Positions 16,961 to 26,432 of a stretch of DNA of 64,000 bases are shown piece after piece; position 1 is the first letter of the stretch; each line of letters starts with the position of its first letter. This DNA is from Vibrio hyugaensis. GTDB taxonomy: Bacteria; Pseudomonadota; Gammaproteobacteria; Enterobacterales; Vibrionaceae. The notes below the pieces were generated by a model. The model saw only the letters and a program-made list of their open reading frames with translations. It was not told the DNA's origin and did no database searches. The position numbers were made by a program, and so were the translations under genes. Location: NCBI RefSeq assembly GCF_002906655.1, contig NZ_CP025794.1:2604001-2668000 (forward strand). The letters are read 5' to 3'.

Positions 16961-17509
16961 ATGAAAATTCGCAGCTCTACATTAGGGTTTACATTAATGG
17001 AGCTGATCCTAGTGATCGTCCTCCTTTCCATTCTTTCTCTCTACGCTGCTAGCCGATTTATGGGCAAAGGCAGTGTTTCCGCGTTTGCCCTTCAAGAGCA
17101 GGCTATATCTGTAATTCGCCAAGTACAGGTGAATCGCATGCAATCGAATATCACCATTCCAAATAAACCTTATCCAGAACGATGTTTTCCAAGTAGCTAC
17201 AACTCAGGGGAGGACTCTAGCTACACCAACTTTTGTCTATCAATTACGAGTTCTTGTATTGGTTCCTCTGCATCGTGCGCTTTATTAGGTAATGAGCGTG
17301 ATAGTCGGAGTGATGTGGTTATTGATAAATCGGCTCAATTTTCCATTATTGACGGTACTTCTAGTCCTATCGAGTTTGATTTATTAGGCAATCCATTGAA
17401 TGTCGCTTCCGGTGGTGTGTCTATTCTCATCCGTGATGTAAACGGTCAAAGTCAATGTCGAGTGCTGATAAACTCTCAAGGTTATGTCTCTGAGGGTTCA
17501 TGCTCATGA
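16961..17509 (+). CDS. mshC: MshC, minor prepilin
   Basis: This 182-residue prepilin has a nine-residue leader ending in Gly and Glu at +5 (FTLMELILVIVLLSILSLYAA). The body is Ser/Asn-rich with several cysteines (CFPSS, NFCLSITSSC, SASCALL), which suggests disulfides in the pilus-tip subunit. The 119-base gap before it contains TATACT at 16923 as a weak promoter candidate. Its end overlaps the start of mshD. Confidence 0.85.
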   Translation: MKIRSSTLGFTLMELILVIVLLSILSLYAASRFMGKGSVSAFALQEQAISVIRQVQVNRMQSNITIPNKPYPERCFPSSYNSGEDSSYTNFCLSITSSCIGSSASCALLGNERDSRSDVVIDKSAQFSIIDGTSSPIEFDLLGNPLNVASGGVSILIRDVNGQSQCRVLINSQGYVSEGSCS

Positions 17510-18075
17510 GAAAGCAATTCGGTATGACCTTAGCTGAAATGATCATTGCTATTGTCCTAATGGGCATTGCAATGGTGGCGTTTACTTCCTTCCTAGTCCC
17601 TCAGATTCGCGACTCCGCAATGCCACACTACCAAACCCGAGCAACCGCACTTGGACAAAGCTTTATGTCGCAAATACTAGCGCGTGGCTTTGACCAAAAC
17701 AGCGACTTTGATGGTGGTTTACTACGTTGTGGAGAGAGTTCACTTGGAGCGCCAAATTGTACTACCAGCCTTGGGCCTGACTCTGATGAGTCTATTCCTG
17801 AAAACTTCAACGATGTAGATGATTACATCGGTTGTTGGAGTACACCAACGACGGTTAGTCAATGCCAAGGGACAAACCGTGGCAATATCTCAGATATCTT
17901 GGGCACAAGTAGTGAAGACAAGTACCGTAACTTTCGAGTTGAAGTTGGCGTGGCATATGACGATCTGACTGCTACACCACCGATAGGAATCACTAACTAT
18001 AAAAAAGTCACGGTTACGATTTTTGCTAGTAATGCTCAACCTCTGACACTAACTGCAATAAGAGGTAACTACTGA
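17506..18075 (+). CDS. mshD: MshD, minor prepilin
   Basis: This prepilin of 189 residues has leader MRKQFG, then MTLAEMIIAIVLMGIAMVAF with Glu at +5. The globular part has cysteines (LLRCGE, APNCTT, YIGCWS). I choose ATG 17506, which overlaps the mshC stop (ATGA) and has GAGGG nine bases upstream; the ATG at 17500 is only three bases from that site. It ends with TGATG shared with mshO, so the genes are likely coupled. Confidence 0.85.
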   Translation: MRKQFGMTLAEMIIAIVLMGIAMVAFTSFLVPQIRDSAMPHYQTRATALGQSFMSQILARGFDQNSDFDGGLLRCGESSLGAPNCTTSLGPDSDESIPENFNDVDDYIGCWSTPTTVSQCQGTNRGNISDILGTSSEDKYRNFRVEVGVAYDDLTATPPIGITNYKKVTVTIFASNAQPLTLTAIRGNY

Positions 18076-18788
18076 TGAAAGTTCGTGGTTTTACCTTAAT
18101 AGAGATGATCGTCACCATCGTGATTGGCAGCTTTATCATGCTAGGAATTGCAGGTTATGTACAGTTAGGTATGAAAGGCTACGCGGACACGATTGACCGA
18201 CAGCGCATGCAAACTCAAGCGCAGTTTGTATTAGAGAAAATGTCTCGTGAAATTCGCCATGCAGTACCGAACAGCTTTCATGTGCCAACGGGTGCTTCGA
18301 ATTGCTTGGAATTTGTGCCGATTGAATATTCAGGCTTTTATACGCTGACGAATAATGACTTGGAGTTTTTGCTAGGCAATGACTCTACGTTGAATCCTAT
18401 CCCTGCTAATCGTTGGATGGTGATTAACCCGAGCCGATATGAAGATTTGCAATCTACATCTCCGCAGAGTTTAGCTGTTGGTGGTTTAGCGAAAACAGGC
18501 GATGTGTTTGTTGTGAGTGGGGCCGCAGGTACGATTGGTGGTACTTCCATTTCCAGCCGTCATTACATCTATCAAAATAACTCAGAAGTCCGTTACTGTT
18601 TCGATAACAGCCGCGTTATTCGAAATAACGTGACAGTAGCAGACAGCGTGGATACCTCAGCGAGTGACATGCATTACCTAGAGCCAACGCTACAACGCGG
18701 AGGTATCGTGCATATCAACTTAGAGTTCACTCAAAACGGGGAGCGTAGTGTTTACCAACAAGACGTGCAGGTGCTCAATGTTCCGTAA
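18075..18788 (+). CDS. mshO: MshO, minor prepilin (PilW/GspJ-like)
   Basis: This 237-residue prepilin has leader MKVRG, FTLIEMIVTIVIGSFIMLGI after cleavage, and Glu at +5. The larger body resembles the PilW/GspJ class of tip-complex pseudopilins (MQTQAQFVLEKMSREIRHAVPNS). The start overlaps the mshD stop by one base and the end overlaps mshP by eleven. Confidence 0.87.
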   Translation: MKVRGFTLIEMIVTIVIGSFIMLGIAGYVQLGMKGYADTIDRQRMQTQAQFVLEKMSREIRHAVPNSFHVPTGASNCLEFVPIEYSGFYTLTNNDLEFLLGNDSTLNPIPANRWMVINPSRYEDLQSTSPQSLAVGGLAKTGDVFVVSGAAGTIGGTSISSRHYIYQNNSEVRYCFDNSRVIRNNVTVADSVDTSASDMHYLEPTLQRGGIVHINLEFTQNGERSVYQQDVQVLNVP

Positions 18789-19212
18789 AAATGCTCAACA
18801 AGGCAATGTCCTGATCGTCGTTTTGTTCGTCATCATTGTAATGGGCTACCTGGCTGCGTCGCTGATGAAGGTGAGTTGGTCCAACCAAAGCACACTTACA
18901 CGTGAATTTTTAGGAACGAAAGCTTGGTTCATTGCGCAATCTGCTAATGAGTGGGCACTAACTGAGCTTTACCCTTTAAACGATACGGAACCTGATGTAG
19001 CCGATCTCTGTGCTAATACCGTGAGTGGCGCTACACCAAATGTAACGGAAGGCACTGGTTGTCAACTTAGAGCGATGACATGTTCAAACATAGGTACCTT
19101 CAATGCAGGTGCCTCTGAAGCTGAATCTCTATTTCGTGTGCAAGCCACAGCAGTTTGTGGCACTGGGGTTACACAAGTACAGCGACAACAAGAGATTTGG
19201 GTTAGGGAGTAA
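18778..19212 (+). CDS. mshP: MshP, minor pilin-like protein (PilX/GspK-like)
   Basis: This 144-residue protein opens MFRKNAQQGNVLIVVLFVIIVMGYLAAS. The hydrophobic helix follows a Gly, but +1 is Asn and there is no Glu at +5. This is the PilX/GspK pattern of the subunit that sits at the very tip and does not need the Glu salt bridge. Four cysteines lie in the C-terminal half. Start at ATG 18778, inside the end of mshO, with an AGG site; a longer upstream frame would bury the helix. Confidence 0.8.
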   Translation: MFRKNAQQGNVLIVVLFVIIVMGYLAASLMKVSWSNQSTLTREFLGTKAWFIAQSANEWALTELYPLNDTEPDVADLCANTVSGATPNVTEGTGCQLRAMTCSNIGTFNAGASEAESLFRVQATAVCGTGVTQVQRQQEIWVRE

Positions 19213-19218
19213 AAAATA

Positions 19219-22200
19219 ATGAAAAAAATAATAACGCTACTGCTTGCTAAAGTACTTTTACTTTCTTCTTCTGCGAGTTTTGCTGCTGTAAATAACAACC
19301 CTCAATTTGAGTTCGGCACTATCCCTGCTGAAGATTGTCAGGTTGTGAATAATGAACGAGGTATCACTTGTGATATCAAGTTCCAGAACACTTATGATGA
19401 AGAGCCGTTGGTCTTCGTTATGTCGACTATTGATGCCTCAATGTCGAACTTTTCTCAAAAGAAAACGGAATATCCGTCAGATTTACGAGTCTGGTCAAAG
19501 TCTACGACTCAAGCGACCGTCAAACAACTGTTTCCATCTCATAGTGCTGCATGTAAACGTTTGAGGTACAACTCAAGCAAGAAAAAGTGGCAATGTACCA
19601 ACAATAACAACCAAGGTGAGCCAGTCACTTTCATTGACGTTCCAATGGAAGATATTGACTACTTAGTTATTGAGCCTGGTGTCATCAAGTTTGATGGTGA
19701 TGCCATGATTGTTGCGGGTAAGGTTAGCTCTAATCTTACTTACTCGAATATTGGTGGTTCAACGTATCGAAGCAAAGATGTTAAGTTTCGCAATTTTGGT
19801 TTGAATACATTATTTGCTTCCGCTCCAGGTGTTTTGGTTCAACTTCAAACCAAAAACAACTACAAGGATAATCAACCACTGTGGTTAAGCTCTATTGCTT
19901 TGAACCCAACAACACAAGGTTTTTCACTAATTCTAGACCGCTCTGAGGTGACTACGAATGCTGAATTGAAATATTCGGAAGAAGTTGGCTTTGTTGCAGG
20001 TTTGGGGCAGGGCTTTGTTAATGGCCGTAAATTTTGGTTAGGTGATGGTTCAACAAGAAACACTCTGGGTGATTTGGATGACAATGTAATAAAACCGATC
20101 ACAGAGGGTTGTTTACAAGTCAGTGATTTCCCTGTTTCTGGATTCAAATCGGCCCCGGTATTACTCGCTTCTAAGCGAACGCGTAATGGTAATAACGGTG
20201 GTTGGTTACGTCGTTGTTCTGTTACTAAGAATGGTGTTGCGCTGATCAATGAAGAAGATATGCAGAGAGACTCGGAGCGTGGTCACGTGGTAGAGCCTTT
20301 TTCGTATTTCCTTTTTGACAAACCGCCTGTTGATGGTGTGTGTGAGCTATTTCCCTCTCCTGCTCAAACGTGGGACTCGAACAGCAACGCTAAGCTAGAG
20401 ATGAGTAATACCGCTAAAATTTCTGGTGCACAACTGAGTAACGGTAAACGCTATGTTGGTTTTCAACCAGCAGATATTACGATGCATAATCAAGCCAATT
20501 GTGACGGACAATCTTGTCTTGGTGACTCCGGGTTGAGAGTGCAAAAGCAAGAACTCGAAAGCTTCCGTTCTCCTGATGACCCTAATCTTGTCAATGTAAA
20601 TATTTGGCAAGATGAGCGAGAGTTTAGCAATAATGAAGTCATTGGTAGCTTGAGCGTGGGGAAAGGTAAAGTGACTTTTAAAACAGGCACTTATTGGATT
20701 GGAAGTATTAATCTCAATAATGCAGGTGTGATAGAAATTCCTGATGGAGAGAAAGTTACCATTCACACGAAAAGCCTATCGATAAGCAATAATGATAGCC
20801 GCTTTGGTGAGATCGACGGCGCAGAATTGGTTGTCCTAGTTCATGGTTCAAGTAGTGGGCAGGTTGTGTTAAGCCAAAACGCAGTGTTTACAGGGTTGTT
20901 GTACAGCGAGAAAGATGTGTATCTAAGCAACTCTACGGTTGTAAATGGTGCAATTACTGCAGGACGCATTCAGATGAGCAACAGTGCGCAAATTATTGCC
21001 ACAGACAACCACTGTTTTACACCTTCAGATGATTATGAAGTGACACTCTCTCCTGCTACGCAATATGCACTGATGTGTGGCACAGAACAGCCTAACTTTG
21101 AAATACAAACAAAGAATGATGGTTATGCAGAGAGCACAGGTGTCACCGTTCAGGTTTATCCTGATGCCGATAAATTCTCTGTAGATGTCGTAGATAGTAC
21201 TGGTTCTGGTCATTACCCTAACTTCACGACAAGTAGTGTGTCCTCGAAACTCGGTAAGTTGAAGCTGCAAGTTACCGTCACAGATCAAAATGGTATTGAG
21301 CTCGATGACGAATATACATTAAAGGTGACGGTGGATAATGACCCATCAAAAGCGCAGACATCAACCTTCAAGTTTGTGCCATTCAAATTTGATGTTGATG
21401 ATCAAACGATTGTCGCTGGTAAAAACTATCAGATTGATACGAGAGTATTAGCTTGTAGCGATGGTCAGCAAACTGTAGTGAAAAGTTACACGGGCTCACC
21501 AAGTGTTCAGTTAGAAATTGAAACACCAGCTGATGGTCGGAGTGACCAAAGCTTACTGACTTATGCGCCAAAGTTTACGAGTTCAGAGCAGGGAACATCA
21601 TCGGATGATACCTTTAAGCTGATGGAGTCGGGCTTATACACCGTTAAACTTGAGGATGCGAATTTTACTTGTGACCCTCAGTATTCTGATGAGTGTCCAA
21701 TAGCTTCGGATGAAGATAAGGATGCTCAGAAGTCCGTGACGGCTCTGAACGGTTCATTCAGTGTTAAGTCGCGACCATGGAAAGTAGCATCATGTAATAT
21801 AGTCGCTAAAAATGGTGGGAAACCAAACCCAGCGACTCAAGCTACTGGGGACGGCTTTATTGCTGCCGCAGAGAGCTTTAATGTGACTTACAAGCCTATT
21901 GTTCATAGTGACTCACGTGGCAATGCCAACAATGCTTGTGATTACCCACTCACACAAAACTATTTCTCGGATGCAAATACGACTGCACCTCTCGATGTTG
22001 AATTTTCTGTTTTGTATCCATCTGGTGGTGATCTTGCCAACCTGGATCCAAGTAATGGTTCAAATTTAGACTTTAGTTCTGAAGAGGCTAAAACGGGTAA
22101 AACCGTGGAATATGTATGGGATGAGGTTGGTTCTTTAAGCCTTAAAACCAAAGCAACGTATTTAGGTATGGGTCTGAGCGAATATGAAACAACGGTTGGT

Positions 22201-23127
22201 CGCTTCTATCCGAAATACTTCCAGGTTGTTGGTAGTGATTGGAACTACCCTGAGGATCAAATTTTTGCTTATATGAACCAGCCTTTTGATGGTGTTGAGT
22301 TCAGCGTAGAAGCTTTGAATGCAAATAAAGCGGCGATCAAGAACTATGCGAGCTTTGCAACGAAAGCGGAATTTAATCTAGATGATATTGACCGTTACTC
22401 AGCTCGATTCGATGCGCCTGATTTTGGTTCTGGGGCATGGGTGAATCAATCGGAACGAAGTCTAGGTTCATTCTCAATTACTAACAATGGGCAGTGTGTT
22501 GGTAGTGCGTGTTGGAATAAAGATCTCGGAGGTACTTACCCTGACGGTCCATTTAACTCCGTAATTGGGACTGCTACTTCAGAGATTGGTTTGGTGTACA
22601 CCAATAATGCTGATCCTGTGGAATACATTATTGATGATGAAAAAGGAACCAATTCACGTTTAGTGGAACAGCCCGACATCCGTTTTGGTCGTGTTGACTT
22701 AGATGATGTCGGTGGCAACCAAGGAGCAACGCTTCGAATACCTTTGAGAGTCGAATACTGGAATGGCAGTCGTTTTATTGCTAATCCTGATGACAGCCAA
22801 ACTAAAGTGTTGGGAGAAACTGAAGACGATTCTCAGGTGCATATTTGGCCTGCAGATAACACTGCTAAAGTTGTTTCTCTAGGCGCTGGTGGCCTAGTTG
22901 ATTCAGGCTATTCTCTCTCAGTTACAGCGACAGAGGCTGAATCTTACCGCCAGCAAACCCGCGTGTGGTTAGAACTTGATGGTGCTTTAAATGCGCTACC
23001 TTGGCTTAAATACGATTGGGATAACGATGATATCGAAGAAAACCCATCATCGGTCGTCACGTTTGGTATTCACCGTGGTAATGATCGCGTGATTTACCGT
23101 GGAGAACCGGGCTTAACCGGACAGTAA
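19219..23127 (+). CDS. mshQ: MshQ, large exported MSHA-associated protein
   Basis: This 1302-residue protein has a clear signal peptide (about 1-22, ending SASFAA). The N-terminal half has beta-rich, lectin-like stretches. Around 480-600 lies a right-handed beta-helix-like segment with short regular turns (IEIPDGEKVTIHTKSLSISN, then NAVFTGLLYSEKDVYLSNST). The C-terminal 600 residues contain a long immunoglobulin-like and DUF6701-type region. Cysteines are scattered in pairs. It is the last msh gene, six bases after mshP. Its role is not settled; a pilus-tip adhesin or cell-surface partner fits size and position. Confidence 0.82.
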   Translation: MKKIITLLLAKVLLLSSSASFAAVNNNPQFEFGTIPAEDCQVVNNERGITCDIKFQNTYDEEPLVFVMSTIDASMSNFSQKKTEYPSDLRVWSKSTTQATVKQLFPSHSAACKRLRYNSSKKKWQCTNNNNQGEPVTFIDVPMEDIDYLVIEPGVIKFDGDAMIVAGKVSSNLTYSNIGGSTYRSKDVKFRNFGLNTLFASAPGVLVQLQTKNNYKDNQPLWLSSIALNPTTQGFSLILDRSEVTTNAELKYSEEVGFVAGLGQGFVNGRKFWLGDGSTRNTLGDLDDNVIKPITEGCLQVSDFPVSGFKSAPVLLASKRTRNGNNGGWLRRCSVTKNGVALINEEDMQRDSERGHVVEPFSYFLFDKPPVDGVCELFPSPAQTWDSNSNAKLEMSNTAKISGAQLSNGKRYVGFQPADITMHNQANCDGQSCLGDSGLRVQKQELESFRSPDDPNLVNVNIWQDEREFSNNEVIGSLSVGKGKVTFKTGTYWIGSINLNNAGVIEIPDGEKVTIHTKSLSISNNDSRFGEIDGAELVVLVHGSSSGQVVLSQNAVFTGLLYSEKDVYLSNSTVVNGAITAGRIQMSNSAQIIATDNHCFTPSDDYEVTLSPATQYALMCGTEQPNFEIQTKNDGYAESTGVTVQVYPDADKFSVDVVDSTGSGHYPNFTTSSVSSKLGKLKLQVTVTDQNGIELDDEYTLKVTVDNDPSKAQTSTFKFVPFKFDVDDQTIVAGKNYQIDTRVLACSDGQQTVVKSYTGSPSVQLEIETPADGRSDQSLLTYAPKFTSSEQGTSSDDTFKLMESGLYTVKLEDANFTCDPQYSDECPIASDEDKDAQKSVTALNGSFSVKSRPWKVASCNIVAKNGGKPNPATQATGDGFIAAAESFNVTYKPIVHSDSRGNANNACDYPLTQNYFSDANTTAPLDVEFSVLYPSGGDLANLDPSNGSNLDFSSEEAKTGKTVEYVWDEVGSLSLKTKATYLGMGLSEYETTVGRFYPKYFQVVGSDWNYPEDQIFAYMNQPFDGVEFSVEALNANKAAIKNYASFATKAEFNLDDIDRYSARFDAPDFGSGAWVNQSERSLGSFSITNNGQCVGSACWNKDLGGTYPDGPFNSVIGTATSEIGLVYTNNADPVEYIIDDEKGTNSRLVEQPDIRFGRVDLDDVGGNQGATLRIPLRVEYWNGSRFIANPDDSQTKVLGETEDDSQVHIWPADNTAKVVSLGAGGLVDSGYSLSVTATEAESYRQQTRVWLELDGALNALPWLKYDWDNDDIEENPSSVVTFGIHRGNDRVIYRGEPGLTGQ

Positions 23128-23191
23128 CAAGTTAGGTTTTTTGCGTTAAGTAAGGAAACTGCAAGAAATTGAGGCTTTCTGCTCATGTTTG

Positions 23192-23230
23192 TGTACCAAT
23201 GCCTTGCTGTGACAGCGAGGCATTGGTACA
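23192..23230. other. Perfect 18-bp hairpin between mshQ and mreB
   Basis: The arm at 23192-23209 (TGTACCAATGCCTTGCTG) pairs over all 18 positions (one GU) with 23213-23230 (CAGCGAGGCATTGGTACA) around a TGA loop. TTTAGGACAATTTTTG follows, so there is no immediate T-run. It may end msh transcripts, stabilise mreB mRNA, or be a protein site. Confidence 0.7.
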
Positions 23231-23270
23231 TTTAGGACAATTTTTGTCTTCTAAAATTTTTGCAGGATGA

Positions 23271-24323
<1,053 letters not shown>

Positions 24324-24330
24324 AGTGTGT

Positions 24331-24355
24331 GGTGAAGCTCAACATGAGCTTCACC
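24331..24355 (+). other. Hairpin after mreB
   Basis: GGTGAAGCTC and GAGCTTCACC form a perfect 10-bp stem with loop AACAT, followed by a weak pyrimidine stretch. It may act as a partial terminator or RNA stabiliser that keeps MreB made in excess of MreC and MreD. Confidence 0.6.
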
Positions 24356-24471
24356 TTCATTTCTGCTCTCTGTAATTTCAATCTGCTCCATACCTAGAAT
24401 CGTCTCAAGTCGAATTCTCAGGTTGCCAAGTAAGGCTCTATATTCATGGTAGCAATCAGGTTAAAAACAAG

Positions 24472-25362
24472 ATGAAACCGATTTTTGGCAGAGGACCATC
24501 TCTGCAATTGCGTCTGTTTTTTGCTGTCATCGTGTCGGCGAGCTTAATGCTGGCTGATAACCGTCTAGATACGTTTTCCAACGTCCGATATTTATTGAAC
24601 AGTATGGTTGCGCCTATTCAGTACGCGGCCAATATGCCTCGTAGCATGTTTGATGGAATGTTCGAGCGTTTTAATACCCGTCAGGCATTGATTGAAGGCA
24701 ATCGCAATTTGAAGCGAGAAGTGCTTCGCCTGAAGAGCGAGCTTATCTTGCTCGATCAATACAAAGAAGAAAACCAACGCTTACGTAAACTGCTTGGCTC
24801 TTCATTCGTCCGTGACGAGAAGAAAGTCGTGACAGAGGTCATGGCTGTTGATACATCGCCATACCGCCACCAAGTGGTGATCGATAAAGGTCGTATTGAT
24901 GGTGTTTACGTCGGTCAGCCTGTTATCAATGAGAAAGGTATTGTTGGTCAGGTGACGTTTGTTGCAGCGCACAACGCACGTGTTCTTCTCCTCACTGATG
25001 CGAAAAACGCAATTCCAGTTCAAGTGATTCGTAACGATATTCGAGTCATTGCATCAGGTAATGGTGAGGTTGATGAGATCCAATTGGAGCACATCCCAAC
25101 CAGTACCGATATTCAAGTGGGTGATCTGCTGGTGACATCGGGTCTTGGTGGTATTTATCCAGAAGGCTACCCTGTCGCAACTGTTACGAATGTCGATCAC
25201 GATACTCGCCAAGAATTCGCATCAATCAAAGCGGAACCTGTGGTTGAGTTTGATCGCCTGCGCTACTTGCTATTGATTTGGCCGAATGAAGACCGCCAAC
25301 ACAAAGTACTGCAGTCGAATGTAGAAGAAGGTTCAGAACAAGAGGTAACCGATGGCCAATAG
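24472..25362 (+). CDS. mreC: MreC, rod-shape determining protein
   Basis: MreC is a bitopic periplasmic scaffold of the elongasome. The 296-residue protein has an N-terminal membrane helix (about 10-30), a coiled coil (about 65-105, RNLKREVLRLKSELILLDQYKEEN region) and the beta-barrel MreC domain (LVTSGLGGIYPEGYPVATV). It overlaps mreD by 11 bases. Confidence 0.96.
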   Translation: MKPIFGRGPSLQLRLFFAVIVSASLMLADNRLDTFSNVRYLLNSMVAPIQYAANMPRSMFDGMFERFNTRQALIEGNRNLKREVLRLKSELILLDQYKEENQRLRKLLGSSFVRDEKKVVTEVMAVDTSPYRHQVVIDKGRIDGVYVGQPVINEKGIVGQVTFVAAHNARVLLLTDAKNAIPVQVIRNDIRVIASGNGEVDEIQLEHIPTSTDIQVGDLLVTSGLGGIYPEGYPVATVTNVDHDTRQEFASIKAEPVVEFDRLRYLLLIWPNEDRQHKVLQSNVEEGSEQEVTDGQ

Positions 25363-25840
25363 TGTATTTAGAAGCCGAATGGTCATCGGCGTTAGCTTCT
25401 TCGTCGCGCTAGTCCTGCAAACCATTCCGTGGCCAGGTGTTTTGGATCTACTGCGTCCATCATGGCTGTTCCTCGTTACCTGTTACTGGGTGCTGGCATT
25501 GCCACACCGTGTCAATGTTGGTACCGCTCTGGTTTTAGGTTTGCTTTGGGATATTTTGATTGGTTCGACGCTTGGGATCCGAGGGATGATGATGTCGATC
25601 ATTATCTACCTAGTGGCGCTCAATTTCTTGGTAATCCGTAACATGGCATTGTGGCAACAATCTATTTTGATTGCCTTTTTTACCGTGCTACTGGAACTTC
25701 TCATCTTCTGTGGGGAATATTTGAACCAGGACGTAGTATTTAATCCGTTATCTCTGTGGACTGCGGCAATAAACTGTATACTTTGGCCATGGATGTTTTT
25801 ACTGATGCGACGCGTCCGTCGCGCATGGCACGTAAGGTAA
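25352..25840 (+). CDS. mreD: MreD, rod-shape determining membrane protein
   Basis: This 162-residue, very hydrophobic protein has about five membrane helices, including the VNVGTALVLGLLWDILIGSTLGIRGMM signature region of MreD. It works with MreBC, RodA and PBP2 in cell elongation. The start lies within the end of mreC, and maf starts four bases after its stop. Confidence 0.95.
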   Translation: MANSVFRSRMVIGVSFFVALVLQTIPWPGVLDLLRPSWLFLVTCYWVLALPHRVNVGTALVLGLLWDILIGSTLGIRGMMMSIIIYLVALNFLVIRNMALWQQSILIAFFTVLLELLIFCGEYLNQDVVFNPLSLWTAAINCILWPWMFLLMRRVRRAWHVR

Positions 25841-25844
25841 CGTT

Positions 25845-26414
25845 GTGAAAAAGGGCTTATCCCTCGTTCTCGCATCGGGTTCTCCGAGAAGAAAAGAGCT
25901 GCTTGCTCAGTTAGGTTATGATTTTGATATTGTGCTTCCTGATATAGAGGAAGCCAAACAAGATCACGAGCAAGCACAAGACTACGTTTTGCGACTCTCT
26001 CTGGAAAAAGCTCAAGCAGGCTTAGCGATAGCTAAGCCTGATTCCGTTATATTGGGCTCTGATACCGTAGTGGTATGCGATAACCAAGTACTAGAAAAAC
26101 CAAAAAGTTTTGAAGATTCAAAACGTATGCTCAGTAATTTATCGGGTCGTCAGCATCAAGTGATGACCGCTGTGAGCGTCGTATCATCAGAACAACAACA
26201 CTCAGTGGTCGTTATCACTGACGTGTGGTTCAAACCACTGACTCATGAAGAAATAGAACGATACTGGCAGTCAGGTGAACCATGCGATAAAGCTGGAAGT
26301 TATGGTATTCAAGGACTCGGAGGGCGTTTCGTCACCCGAATCGAAGGCAGTTATCACGCCGTAGTAGGCTTACCTTTGTTCGAAACCGATCAGCTAATTC
26401 AAGAATTTTTATAA
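25845..26414 (+). CDS. maf: Maf-family nucleoside triphosphate pyrophosphatase
   Basis: This 189-residue Maf protein hydrolyses non-canonical or excess nucleoside triphosphates (dTTP/UTP type, YhdE). Motifs are LASGSPRRKELLAQLGY at residues 9-25, VILGSDTVVV with the catalytic Asp, and DKAGSYGIQGLGGRF. The start is GTG at 25845, four bases after mreD. The mreBCD-maf-rng order is shared with E. coli. Confidence 0.95.
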   Translation: MKKGLSLVLASGSPRRKELLAQLGYDFDIVLPDIEEAKQDHEQAQDYVLRLSLEKAQAGLAIAKPDSVILGSDTVVVCDNQVLEKPKSFEDSKRMLSNLSGRQHQVMTAVSVVSSEQQHSVVVITDVWFKPLTHEEIERYWQSGEPCDKAGSYGIQGLGGRFVTRIEGSYHAVVGLPLFETDQLIQEFL

Positions 26415-26432
26415 TTGTTTTGAGGTGTGCAC

